NCBI GenBank assembly: GCA_025267735.1
Contig: CM046294.1
Span: 37,107,222 to 37,171,221 of the forward strand
DNA length: 64,000 nt
Reading direction: 5' to 3'
Origin: Mactra quadrangularis
Lineage: Eukaryota; Mollusca; Bivalvia; Venerida; Mactridae
Of this stretch, positions 9,893 through 20,275 are shown in pieces. Numbering within the stretch: the stretch's first letter is position 1; every line of letters starts with the position of its first letter. The position numbers were made by a program, and so were the translations under genes. Below the pieces are notes generated by a model. The model had not been told where the DNA came from, made no database searches, and was given only the letters and a program-made list of their open reading frames with translations.

Positions 9893-10107
9893 TGTAGTGT
9901 TCCCTCCAGCTCAACATTCCAAGGTATATTGACGTGCATTTTAAGCTCGATTGATATTTTGCGTGGCATCTCTAATTTGTATTATTTATTGTTGTATAAC
10001 CTATTGCCAGCCTCAGTATTGTATAACCGAACAACAACACTGGCGACGAGGATGGGATTCGAACCCACGCGGGCAGAGCCCATTGGATTAGCAATCGTAA
10101 AGGTGAC
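9893..10107 (+). mobile_element. LTR remnant with tRNA-Ser(GCT) primer-binding site
   Basis: TGGCGACGAGGATGGGATTC at 10041 is the exact complement of a tRNA-Ser 3' end including CCA, one base after a CA-ending segment (...ACAACAACA at 10039). This is the layout of an LTR followed by a primer-binding site, as in mag-like Gypsy elements. Complementarity to tRNA-Ser(GCT) continues about 57 bases, through the variable arm into the anticodon loop, and stops at about 10097. The LTR may begin at TGTAGTG (9893) or at TGTTGT (9990). No gag or pol follows, so it is a truncated copy. Confidence 0.6.
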
Positions 10108-10299
10108 GACGTACATGAACGAATGTTCTCACATGCTACTGATGCAAAAGAAAAAAATGCCCTGAAAACTTGTTTGTCACGAAAACTGGTTACTCCACCA
10201 TACTTAAACTAGCAACAATCGGTGATCTTTATTTATGCAAATTTGTAAACATGTAAAACCTTACATTTTCTGATAGATATGACCAAGCCATTTACAAAA

Positions 10300-12200
10300 A
10301 AGGCAATGGCTTAAGTTACAGTACCGTAACTCTAGACCCAGGTTCTAGAGTTATGGAAGTTCAGTTACTGTAGACAACCCTGTCAGGGTTGGCTAGAGTT
10401 ATGGAAGTCAAATAACATGCTTATGTTTCAACTTTTTAACATCAAAAACTTGTTTATATTCAATATTACTCGAAATAAACAAATATTTACCGACGTGATT
10501 TATTCAATTGTTATTATTGTATTCACCTGTTCTCAAACCTCACCTGAATAGAAATAACAAATCCAGGTTACTTGCAACCTAGCCTTCCAATATCTGGTTT
10601 TCCATCGCCTATGTTTATTAATAAGTCCAAACCTGAAGTATGTCTGAATGTACCTATGTTGTTGTCGTCTTCAAAGTGTCACATAATAAGTTTACTTGAG
10701 CGATAGTGTGATGATAATTTGGACTGAATATGTATACTTAACGAAACTTCTAAGTACACCGATTTCAATGTTGTCAGAAATTTTCTTTTTTCATCATTTA
10801 TGTCCGATCGTTAATGGAAATGTGTATAGGACTTTACTGTCGTCTGCTTGCATGGTTTTCATGCTTCTTAATGGATGCGAAATTGGTTTTGTCGTGCATG
10901 TGCAGAAAAGTGGAAATGCACACATGCTTATTGTGCAAAAATTGCACCTTGTCAGTTTAGTGAAAATCATTAGTGTGTTGATATGCGCAACGTAAAACAA
11001 AAAATGGCTCGAATGTCTCTTCAAGTACGAGAAATTGCCATAGGTCTTTTGCCAAACGGTGCGTTACCTGCAAAATAATACTTATAGTTGCTAATTTTCT
11101 GTTCAATCAAAATAATTCGACAATGTCAGTATGGTCCAATACACATTCCCATCATCGATCAGACTTTCATGATGAATAATATGACTTCCTACAATACTGA
11201 AATCGGAGTACTTAGAAGTTTCGTTAAGTATATAATTTTGTACGGAATTGAAAGGAAATATTAATAGGAAAAAGTTGATTCTTTGAGTAATTTTAATTGT
11301 GAATAGTTTGCAAGTGTCTAGCAAGAAAGTCGCCGATTTTCGAACGTTAAAGACTTAAATTTCGTGAACAAAAATGGGAATTTAGCTTGATAAAAAGGGC
11401 TTAGTACTTGGGGGAAAAGTTAAATGAATAGTTAAAAAGTCGATGTTTTGTCTTAAAAAATCCAGCTTGTCATTCCTCACCAAATCTTTAAAATTTTAAC
11501 GAAAATATAAATGATCACGTTAAAAAAGATATTCATAACCAAATGTCAGCAATTTTACTAAAAACTCAGAATATATTCAGTAAAAAAATCACGTTTTTTT
11601 ATCTTTTCAATTAAATTCGCTAATTCCACCAAAAAAGCTCAGTGTACTTATCATACAATATACATGTTTACAAGTAAAACGCCGTGATTTGATCTTTAGT
11701 ATGCAAATCTTGGGGGAAATTGCCGAGATTTTAGATACAATGAATTGGTCAATGTTTTAAATAAAGATCACCGCTTTTAAAAGTGACAATGTAAAAATAT
11801 ATCATTTATCAACATTGTCAAATTGAAGACATTTTGCTTTTGATTCTGTCCAAAAATAAGGACGATTTTGCATTCGAAAATTGCCGTTTTTTCTTACAGG
11901 ACAAATAAATTGTTTTAATGAAAAATACTAAAGAATCGTCAATTTAATAAGAAGATATTAATTTTGTTCAAATCAGACATATTCGGTCCAAATTATAATC
12001 CAACTCTATATAACAAATCGCTCTTGAAATGTAAACTAAGTGTGGGACACTTTGAAGACAACAACGTCATATCGCCATATGTTAAACATCCGGTAAGTTT
12101 ATTAGTCATACCCAAAATGGCAGGTGTAATAACAATTGGATAAGTCACGTCGGTAAATATTTGTTTATTTCGAGTTATAATGAATATAAACAAGTTAAAC
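10300..12200. mobile_element. Large foldback repeat, copy 1
   Basis: The left arm (10440-10735) and right arm (about 11985-12195) are inverted copies of each other. Both contain CTCGAAATAAACAAATATTT, ACCGACGTGA and GTCGTCTTCAAAGTGTC or near variants. The left end carries a nested palindrome built on CAGGGTTGGCTAGAGTTA. The segment 10300-11550 also matches 19625-20275. No transposase is visible. A mariner-type MITE has inserted at 10735-11230. Confidence 0.7.
10735..11230. mobile_element. Mariner-type MITE nested in the foldback repeat
   Basis: The 496 bp element begins TACTTAACGAAACTTCTAAG and ends with the reverse complement. The first 40 bases of the two ends differ at three positions, and weaker pairing continues about 110 bases. 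TA repeats at both flanks (10733-10734, 11231-11232). The related repeat at 19.97 kb reads GAATATGTATAATTTTG with no insert, giving the empty site. TA duplication and TIRs place it in the Tc1/mariner group. A 99-codon frame inside has no transposase features. Confidence 0.9.
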
Positions 12201-13584
12201 AAATAATTCAGTTCGCACATGTGCAGTGGTTGCTACTTTAACATAACTCTATTTTGTCCAGCATGTTCAGTGACTTTTTAGAGTGGGTATTGTACCCACC
12301 AATGTTGAAAAATGTGGTAAAAAAGTTTTCTTGGACAAAAGTACAAGACGATTTCTCCCCTATTCTCCGACAAGACGATCTGTCCCCACCCCAGTCACAT
12401 TCCTCTTAAGATGATTCGTCCCAAAAACGAACATAGTTTTGGCAAATCCAGGTCATCTTTTACTTTACCCCACATTAGTTTATGATAAACAGCCTAGATA
12501 AACACAATATCATTGAATGGCAGGTGAAAATCGTGTAATGTAGCCTCCATAATTATTTTTTTTTGTAAGTGAATCTGGTGCTCGCGCTCGTGTGCAATAC
12601 TAGTCGACAACGAATCAATAAGATTAAGTGCTACTTCATCGTGAAGTCGCAAATCTGATATATAATTAAAGATTAGATTAATGCCTTTTTAATTCAACAA
12701 TACAATCAATTAAATTCCTTTGTTTAGACATAATTATTGGTACGAATCATCGCGTCGTCAACGCTCACTAGCAGAAAACTATCAACGCCATGATTCTTTA
12801 TTAGCAACTTAAACAAAAACAATTCACTTAGCGTTACTGACGTCATTTTGGGAAAGGCTAAATGCCAGTAAAAACGTTATAAGCTTAATAGAGTTACCGT
12901 TTGTTACATTATGATATATTTCGGTCCGCGTATTCATACCCGGTAGTATTTAAATAAATTTGTCTTCCCTGGTAAAGACGTTAAAACAACGCATATCTTG
13001 AGCACTGTATTTGTGTAAAAAATCTTTTTAAAATCTTGGTAATACTACCCACCTCTACATGACTTGCCCATTAATTGGTTGGATTATATATATATGCTTA
13101 ATAAAGTTTGGTTTTTGTTAGCTCATTAATAATGGACATAAAACCTCATAAAGCATGGACACATCAATGCACTAATGCAGAAAAAAGCATGTGAATTATA
13201 GCTTCTGTATTCTTCCTCATAAGGCATGAACTTAGTACCCCATTAATATTGGACATTATAATCATAAAAACTTAGAAATATGATGCAGAAAAAAAACCAT
13301 TTTAAAGTGTTTATCCTTATAACACATGTACTTAGTACAACTAAATGTTGAGCATTTAACCCCACAAATGATGGGCACTTAAACAATGCATATGAGGCTT
13401 GAGAAAATGTACTTTTATGCTGAAAGAGCATGTAATGTCAGTGTCCATCCTTTGAGAGCTGTGACAGGAAGTTTTAGTTCGGCCATATTGTTTTTGAATA
13501 GTCAGTAAGAATGCAAGTATGTGTTAAATCTCTTTCATTAATACAACTGTTGTCGTTTTTGTTGGAAAAGAACATAGCTTGTAG
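12201..13584. other. Anonymous DNA with short hairpins
   Basis: A GAGTGGGTATTGTACCCACC hairpin occurs near 12281. At 13130-13390 loosely repeated phrases (ATGGACAT..., ATGCAGAAAAAA..., ACTTAGTAC) suggest a decayed tandem repeat. No gene is recognised. Confidence 0.35.
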
Positions 13585-13710
13585 GTTACATACTTACATC
13601 CTGAATGGAGAACATATTGATCAGATCTTTGCTATAGAGCCTTATTTTGCCAGAGATTTGTATCAGATAATTGCATTTTGTCAAGAAAATGGCATTGAAG
13701 CCTTTCTTGC
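13585..13710 (+). CDS. Candidate exon c, unidentified protein
   Basis: With acceptor CTTGTAG and donor CTTGC|GTAAGG the exon is open for 41 codons and contains HIDQIFAIEPYFARDLYQII and AFCQENGIEAFL. Its start phase fits the exon ending at 9009. Its end phase fits the exon starting at 17097. Because I chose the acceptor partly to fit, phase agreement is weak evidence. The open frame continues upstream to an ATG at 13511, so a single-exon ORF ending at TAA 13712-13714 is the alternative. No family recognised. Confidence 0.35.
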
Positions 13711-13920
13711 GTAAGGTAAAAAACCCGCAAATATTAACTGTAACCTTGATTTTCATGGGTTTTGACTCTGATTCTGGTCACATTTTGGCCTGTATATTTA
13801 GAGTAAGCTATAAAGTAGCAGAGCGATCTATGAAATTAATTAAAGTTGACTTTTTCCTTGTGAAAATGCTGGTCTTCGTAATTTAAGATTTAGAAATTTA
13901 AAATAGCTGTTCAAACATAT

Positions 13921-14352
13921 ATGGGAAGGCATCAGTCAGACTGTCAAAAAAAATTCCAAAAGAAAAGAAAGAATGCTCAGAAACTGAGAAAGAGAGAATT
14001 ATTAAAGAGTGGGAACAGATCTTCTGAATGTGTTAGTAGTGATAAAAATGATAGGGTTAAAGAAATAAATTCCAAAACAGGTGATAAAAATGACAGGGTT
14101 AAAGAAATAAATTCCAAAACAGTGCATTCAAAAAAGGACGTACAATCAACAGCAAGCAACAATTTTTATTCAGTGAGTTCAAAGGTCGATGAGCAACATA
14201 GAGGTCACAGAAACTCAAAAAAAATTCATGGATATTCACTAAGACCTCATGTAGACTACACAAAAGACCCCCTTTATATATACTGGTTACAATACAAGAG
14301 ACTTGGTTGTAAAATGAGGAGACTGGAGTATAATGAATATTTTCAATTGTAA
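13921..14352 (+). CDS. Open frame of 143 codons, lysine/arginine-rich, unknown
   Basis: This is the longest non-tandem frame in the window. The N-terminal part is very basic (many K and R). A 14-residue segment DKNDRVKEINSKTG is duplicated in tandem (a 42 bp duplication that keeps the frame). The C-terminus contains YSLRPHVDYTKDPLYIYWLQ and KRLGCKMRRLEYNEYF, which look like folded protein. A donor-like ACAG|GTAATC follows the stop. A-rich DNA leaves other frames partly open too, so coding is not proven. No homologue is recognised. Confidence 0.4.
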   Translation: MGRHQSDCQKKFQKKRKNAQKLRKRELLKSGNRSSECVSSDKNDRVKEINSKTGDKNDRVKEINSKTVHSKKDVQSTASNNFYSVSSKVDEQHRGHRNSKKIHGYSLRPHVDYTKDPLYIYWLQYKRLGCKMRRLEYNEYFQL

Positions 14353-14518
14353 ATGATAACAGGTAATCAGTTTTCATTGAATTTTGCTGTTTGCTTGTTG
14401 TATGAGAGAAAAACATCTCCAGGTCATTCTATTCAATTGGAAATTATATTCCTTAGAACTTTATATGGATGACAAGGTGTTATTGCAGTTTGAATATTAA
14501 AATAGTCAATGAATTGTT

Positions 14519-14830
14519 ATACGCCTGTCGAAAGACAGGACATATTACGTGAAACTCCCTGGTGGGCGGATGAGCAGCTCCTTTGTCAGGTCTATAACTA
14601 AGTCATATTTGTTAGATTGACTTGAAATTGGTTTGCATGTTCAATGGCCGAAAAATTTAAGTGCAGTGCAAAGGAATCATAACTCTTACTGTTATATTTT
14701 TTGAGTTATTGCCCCTTTAAAAATTTTGATAATTGATTTTGTGCGATATCTCAAAAAGTATTAGAGCAAAAAATGTGCAAGTGGTTGGGCGGGCGTCTGG
14801 GTGCCGGGTTTGTTAACAATTAGGCTTAAG
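14519..14830 (+). mobile_element. 5' end of a Helentron-like element (family I)
   Basis: It starts ATACGCCTGTCGAAAGACAG, with the hairpin CCTGTC-GAAA-GACAGG, followed by phrases such as TTGACTTGAAATTGG that are common in bivalve repeats. It lacks a recognisable 3' end. Confidence 0.5.
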
Positions 14831-15983
14831 TTTTTCAATTTAGTTAAATTTTCATAATTTACAATTCTGTCTTCATGAAACTTTAAACAAGTTAATTCTT
14901 GTCAAGTATCAATGCAGTTTTCATGATGCCTGCCTTCATAATTATGTGCTTGATACTAGACTGTCGTCACTGCCCATATTTTATGGGGTTCCCAAATTTC
15001 TGCCTGTTTTATCTTCCCCCTGGAACTAAAGTATTATTGTGTGTCCATACTTAAAGGGGTTTTCAGATGTCCACCTTGATGGGGTATTAATCATTATTAC
15101 ATGAGAGTTATTTTTAAATTATAAACAGAAGGTTTGTTAAAAGTACCTTAGAAGGAATTAACTGAAATGTTAATTCTCATTTTTGTGTGCCCTGTAATGC
15201 CTACTGTGGCTACTTTTATTGCATTTTGGAGATTTAAAGCATACTTAAAAAATCACCTTCATAAGAACCAAAAGGCCAAGAGCTTAAATATTTTTCATGT
15301 ACCTTTGACTAGTGGACCTCTACCAAGATTGTTTAAATCATTACCCCAGGGGTTGAATTGAGTTTTATAGGGAAGTCAATAAAAATATTCTTAGAAATCA
15401 CAATTTGTAGAGTTAAGGTGTTATGCATAAAGAGCTGACTAGTTGACTGTTCAGATCATTCCCTCCCCCAGGTTGATATTGACCTTCACACAGGGGCTTT
15501 ACACGTTAAAATTTCTTGTTAAATCACAAATACAGTAGCTTAGATATTTTTCTTATAGTTTGAATGAAAATTCACCTTGATAGTTCTAATTATGTCAAAT
15601 TTTACCCAGTGGCAACATGATTTAACATAGAGTTTTATAGGGAAAACGTTCTTCCTCTAAACTGTAGGGTCCAGAGCTTAGATATTTTGCATGCTGCTTC
15701 CATATTTATTGCATACACTTTTGGCATAATTGTACCACATTTCCAGTTTTTAAATTTGCGAAATCAGAATAAGTGGGAGGTGGGTAGGTAAAAGATAGAG
15801 GACTATCATTGTCCTCTGGTTTACATCAGATATTTTACTACTTATTTTTGGTCAAATTTATGTTATAATTCTATGTTTTGGATATTCTAATATTTAAAAT
15901 ATGATATAGTATATTGCAGTGTAGTAGATACAACCCTTCAAATGATGAACAAGAATAAGAGTTTCTTTGTTTACAGATTTGTT
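14831..15983. repeat. Decayed repeat units
   Basis: Diverged units contain phrases like AAGGCCAAGAGCTTAAATAT, CTACCAAGATTGTTTAAATC and CCCCAGG(G)GTTGA. The same phrases recur at 23.0-23.3 and 24.3-24.9 kb. They look like old internal units of a Helentron-like family. A 64-codon frame at 15167 is not credible as a gene. Confidence 0.5.
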
Positions 15984-15985
15984 TA

Positions 15986-17057
15986 CACTGGAACCCCTCT
16001 ATTAAGACCACTGACCGTTCTTTTAAAAAGTGGTCTTATTAGCGAGGTGGTTTTATTAGCGGATAAATTGGTCTAGCATAATTCATAGTACAAAGATTGT
16101 CTGACTTTGTTAACTTTAAACAAGGGCCCTATATAACGGGTTATAAAGAGTTCTTGCTTTAAAGAATCATTTGAAAGCGTAGTGGGTGTAATTAGCTTTT
16201 TCTTAATAGTCATAATCAAGAGAACAGTTTTTGCATTATTGCATAAGATTTTCAAATGATATCATGAATAATTCTATGTATAAAAAATATTTGTGTTCAA
16301 CTTTTTTATTTTTCAACAGTACATAACGCATGTATCGGCGATCACGTACGGAAACGGTCAAAATGAACTATATCGCCTACCAGACCGTATACCGGACTTA
16401 ATTCAGTTCTGACGCTCTCAAATCGAAATCAATCGGCTATTTCCGTAGGCCGAATTAACTGATTAGAGTTAGACAAGCAAACATTTGATCTTTCCGTTGA
16501 ATTTATTCTCAAGAGCTTCCATTTCGGATTTGCGATACTCAATTTAACATTAAAAAAGTATTTGTATCACGTGATGCGTCTACTTTCGTTTTAGAGTAAT
16601 TTTGTTGTTTTATCAAATATTTTCAATAGTTTCAATTTAAATGGTCTGTATTGAGTAGGAAAATGACCCCTAGATAATGCAAGTGTCACATTGTTAGTCA
16701 AACAGGCGTGTTAATACCCCTTTATTTATTAGTTATCTAACAGCTTGACATGTTTTGTTAACGAACAATAGGTGCAGTGTATTATCTACACAGGTGTGAA
16801 AAGCATATACCATAGTCAGACTGCCGGTCGCTCGCCGAATATTTCACGAATTATAAGTGGTCTTTTTAGCGGGGTCAAAATGCTCACATTTAAAGAGTTT
16901 TGTCAGCAAGAAGTGGTCGTATTACGGAGTAGCAGGGTGGTCCTAATTTCGGGGTTAAAGACCATTAAAAAGAGCAAAAAATTCTGTTCTTTTCAAAACC
17001 GGTCTTTTTAACGGGGTGGTCCTTGAATCGGGGTGGTCTTTAAGCGAGGTTCCAGCG
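15986..17057. mobile_element. Pogo/Tigger-like MITE, 1072 bp
   Basis: The ends are CACTGGAACCCCTCTATTAA and the inverted CGCTGGAACCTCGCTTAAAG, flanked by TA on both sides (15984-15985 and 17058-17059). Subterminal GGTCTTATTAGCGAGG-like words repeat in both arms. TIRs of the form CANTGGAACC with TA target duplication fit the pogo branch of Tc1/mariner. No transposase frame is present. It ends 38 bp before the splice acceptor of the first SET exon. A 103 bp relative is at 52.5 kb. Confidence 0.8.
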
Positions 17058-17096
17058 TACTTAATCCACGCACTTAATGTTTGTATTGTGTTCTAG

Positions 17097-17221
17097 GTAC
17101 AATTTATTCAGTATGAGGTCTACAAGATCAAGCAAAGAAGTCAAAAAGCATGTTAATTTGTTGGAATTGTTAGAGGCTGATCCTCCAGATTTCTACATTA
17201 AAAAAGTTAATGAAGAGACAG
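17097..17221 (+). CDS. SET-domain gene, exon with pre-SET lead-in
   Basis: Acceptor TGTGTTCTAG, donor GACAG|GTACAT. The frame includes ATG at 17113 and reads MRSTRSSKEVKKHVNLLELL, then EADPPDFYIKKVNEET, leaving one base. This is the usual lead-in to a SET domain in KMT5A-like proteins, where a short basic and leucine-rich stretch precedes the strand that enters SET. The frame is open back to the acceptor with no stop, so the true start may be further upstream. The product would methylate lysines on histones or other proteins, probably in the nucleus. Confidence 0.7.
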
Positions 17222-17270
17222 GTACATATTTAAAATCAATAGAAACTTAGTTATGATGAACCAAAGCATG

Positions 17271-17465
17271 GTTATATCACGGCGGTCAGCTCTCCTGATC
17301 TAGTTTTCCTGGACCCTTGTCTATAACCAGTACTCACCTACCCTTCCACAAGGCCGTTAACTTCTCCTATACCTTATTAATGGAGGAAACATCAACATTA
17401 TTGTTGAATTTTCAAGGAAGGGTATAATAGTCCTGGGTAGGATTCGAACCTGTACCCCCTTCGGG
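17271..17465 (-). mobile_element. tRNA-derived SINE, family S1, in a SET-gene intron
   Basis: The minus strand shows the B box (GGTTCGAATCC-like), the GGGTATA...CCTTCC body and GAGTACTGGTTATAGACAAG. The A-box end and tail are lost. It starts 50 bp after the donor of the 17097-17221 exon. Confidence 0.8.
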
Positions 17466-17704
17466 AAGCTAGATCAAGACATGTTACATGTAATTTGCAA
17501 GCTGAAGCCTGGGTCAAAATATGGTTCATAAAGACCAATCCTAGGTAATTTATACAGTCATTGAATTAACCACTAGCTGAAGCCCGGGACAAGTGAAAAT
17601 TGATTCTGGCTAGTGAGAATTACCAATTTTATATAGTCGGGCTAGTTGATTATTTTGCCCTTTACTATAGGACATTAACAAATCGGGCTAGTGCACAAGA
17701 AAAT

Positions 17705-17956
17705 TTGGGGCTACTGCACTTTACCGGTACGTAGTAATTCACCGGAAGTAGAAATATAGCCCTAACCTTAACCTAAACCCTGTTTGAATAGAAAGGTAAG
17801 TGATTTTATTTTAATTTCATTATATTTTCTGTCTTTTATCAGGGGCTGCCGCCCCCGAACCCCGCTTTTTTACGGTAACCGTCAGTACCGACTCAATGAA
17901 GAATGCAAAATGACGCATGCGCAGTAGGCGCGTACCGGTAAAGTGCACTCTAGCCG
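17705..17956. mobile_element. Probable MITE with TGCACTTTACCGGTACG ends
   Basis: Left GGCTACTGCACTTTACCGG and right end (reverse) GGCTAGAGTGCACTTTACCGG are inverted repeats. Possible flanking duplication GAAAATTT/GAAAATGT has one mismatch, so hAT-type is possible but unproven. A GGGGCTGCCGCCCCCG palindrome and a GACGCATGCGCAG word lie inside. Confidence 0.5.
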
Positions 17957-18142
17957 AAAATGTAATTTGATTGAAAACAAAATTTTGCTGAAAGCTTTAC
18001 TATTTACTGTTTACTATCTTTCACAACTTCCAAATTGTTAGGATGACAGAGGGGAATTTGTTACTTAAAATTTTGAAACAGTATTGTGTTGAGCAAGTCT
18101 TCAAAAATTGTTTGTTGTAAATATTTCTTTGTGTCTTTGAAG

Positions 18143-18294
18143 GATATGGTGTGTTTTCAAGATGTGTTTTGGACAAGGGAGATCCTTTATTCCTTTACAG
18201 AGGAAATTGCTCAACTGGGAATCTTGATCATGTACAGGATGATAGCTATATTTTTGAATTTGGTCACAAAGGCACAACATATTGGTAAGATTGT
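18143..18294 (+). CDS. SET-domain gene, exon with first half of SET
   Basis: Acceptor TGTGTCTTTGAAG, donor ATTG|GTAAGA, 152 bp. Joined in phase to the previous exon it reads GYGVFSRCVLDKGDPLFLYR, then GNCSTGNLDHVQDDSYIFEF, then GHKGTTYW. G-x-G-V-F, K-G-x-x-x-x-x-Y-x-G and the Y-x-F-x-F strand are hallmarks of the SET N-terminal half, which binds S-adenosylmethionine. The exon should continue into the N-H-S/DYG half with the catalytic residues. I looked for that exon up to 22.3 kb and did not find it. Confidence 0.75.
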
Positions 18295-18670
18295 CTTTAT
18301 TTTCAAATAAAAAAAAGAAATGCTTTTGAAATGCTTATATTTTATGCTAATTTGTGAATCATTAAGAAATATCATTGAGCTACTGTATAAGTGACTATTT
18401 TGGCATTGACTTATTTATTTCTGTGTTTTATGTGGCCTAGCAGAATACCTCAGAAATAATATCTGCAGAGTATTAGGCCTTTTTTGGGAATTTTGAGGTG
18501 CCGTCCTGTTTGTTTTATTCATATGACCTCTATGGCTGATGTATCGAAATCTATTAAATTAATGTTTGGGAATGATAGAACCTTATTATAATTAGTAATA
18601 AACTGAGCCTTATGCTCTGTTGTTATCACATTTCTGTCTAATAGATTATTTTTAATACATTTTTACTTTT
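18295..18670. other. Intron-like DNA without features
   Basis: AT-rich. I checked acceptor sites at about 18440 and 18646 for the missing SET exon, and both give immediate stops. Confidence 0.5.
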
Positions 18671-18715
18671 TAGCTCACCTGAGCAGAAAGTGCTATTGTG
18701 AGGGGTTAGTTAGTT
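18671..18715 (+). mobile_element. 5' scrap of a Helentron-like element (family D)
   Basis: AGCTCACCTGAGCAGAAAGT followed by TGTGAGG resembles the start of family D. It is cut off where the minisatellite begins. Confidence 0.5.
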
Positions 18716-18930
18716 ATCTGTCCATTTCTAACGTGGTAGTAGGCTGTACATTTCTAATGTTGTTGCAGGCTGTCCATTTCTAATGTGGTAGTTGTCTGTC
18801 CATTTCTAATGTGGTAGTAGGCTGTCCATTTCTAATGTGGTAGTTGTGTGTCCATTTCTTATGTTGCAGTTTGCTCTTCATTTCTAATGTTGTAGTTTGC
18901 TGTCCATTTCTTACATGGTAGTAGGCTGTC
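18716..18930 (+). repeat. GTCCATTTCTAATGTGGTAGTT minisatellite, left part
   Basis: About nine units of 24-26 bp. The array is interrupted at 18931 by a transposon and resumes at 21529. The same unit forms the large array at 26.4-27.3 kb. Confidence 0.9.
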
Positions 18931-19152
18931 TAGGCCTGCGTATCGTGGCCAAGGTCGCGATACAATATGTATCGCGATATATGCCTCGCGATTACGATAT
19001 TAATCGCGATACGATGTAAATTGTAAATTTGGTATGAATGCAAACACAAATTATGATATTATAATCAAACAATCATAAAATTAAAAAAGCCATTGGGTGG
19101 GTCACGAAAATGTATGACATAACGAAATAATGATTGATGGAATTTTATTTTT

Positions 19153-19179
19153 GGAACGATGTCCTAAGACATCGTTCCA
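19153..19179. repeat. GGAACGATGTC hairpin
   Basis: GGAACGATGTC, four bases, then its exact reverse complement. A further GGACATCGTTCC lies at about 20545, inside the same hAT-like element. Confidence 0.75.
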
Positions 19180-19624
19180 ATGGTAACAAGAAAGTATAAG
19201 ATTACTCTTTTCACGCTTCAACAATTTTCAACATAGACAAAGAGGTGTAGTTCAAGCGTGAAACTCATTAACATCTCATTTAAATGTAATACAACGCTGG
19301 CTTGTGTTGTCGTTCTTGAAACTCTTCAGGAAAAGGGAGGTTACTCTCAGGACATACAAATTTTGCAATGGAGACGGGATAACTCAACCGTAGACAACTC
19401 AGACTGTGACAACTGCAAAGATTACTTGTTGGAGTAAAAAGGGCCTACGATGTTTTTGACAATGCCTGTTATATGCGTAGCATAATTACATCATCCGATA
19501 GTTATAAACAATATTAAATGATTGTATTATATTATGATACTTATGTCAATACATTAAGGACGATTTTGGTAGTTTTTGTGCGCACCGTTCTGTGCATATC
19601 TAAAACACAACGTCAACGTTACAA

Positions 19625-20275
19625 TTAAGGCAGTGGCTAGAGTTACGGTACCGTAACTCTAGGCCCAGGTTCTAGAGTTACGGAAGTTCCGTAACTGTAG
19701 ACAACCCTGCCAGGGTTGGCTAGAGTTACGGAAGTCAAATAACATGCGTATGTTTCAACTTTAAAACGTCGAAAAACTTGTTTAAATTCATTATTACTCG
19801 AAATAAACAAATATTTACCGACGTGACTTATCCAATTGTTATTACACCCGCCATTTTGGATATGACTAATACTCTTACCGGCGATATGACGTTGTCGTCT
19901 TCAAAGTGTCACATTAAAAGTTTACTTGAGCGATTTTAAGTTATAGAGTTTGATTATAATTTGGAATGAATATGTATAATTTTGTACGGAATTTTAAGCA
20001 AATATTTATAGGAAATAGACAATTCTTAGAGTAATTTTAAATGTGAATAAATTGCAAGTGCAAAACGTTAATTTTACTTAAATTTCGTGAACAAAAATGG
20101 GAATGTAGCTTGATGCAAAAGAGCTTAGTACTTGGGGGAAAACCTTAAATGAATTGTTAGAAAGTCGATGTTTTTGTGAAAAAATGCAGCTTGTCATTCC
20201 ACACCAAATCTTTAAAAAAAATTATGAAAATATTAACGATCTCGTTAAAAAATCCCATTAATAACCAAAAATGAG
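19625..20275 (+). mobile_element. Foldback repeat, copy 2 (partial)
   Basis: It matches the left arm and part of the centre of the 10300-12200 copy: GGTACCGTAACTCTAG, AGTCAAATAACATGC, ACCGACGTGACTTATCC, and onward to GGGGGAAAA. It lacks the right arm. It lacks the mariner-type MITE and so preserves the empty target at about 19970-19985. Confidence 0.8.

Noticed and set aside
13921..14050. Alternative frame giving YGKASVRLSKKIPKEKKECS after joining from 13710
   Set aside because: Open for only about 40 codons, and the A-rich sequence leaves all three frames open here. The 143-codon frame is longer and ends in more protein-like sequence.
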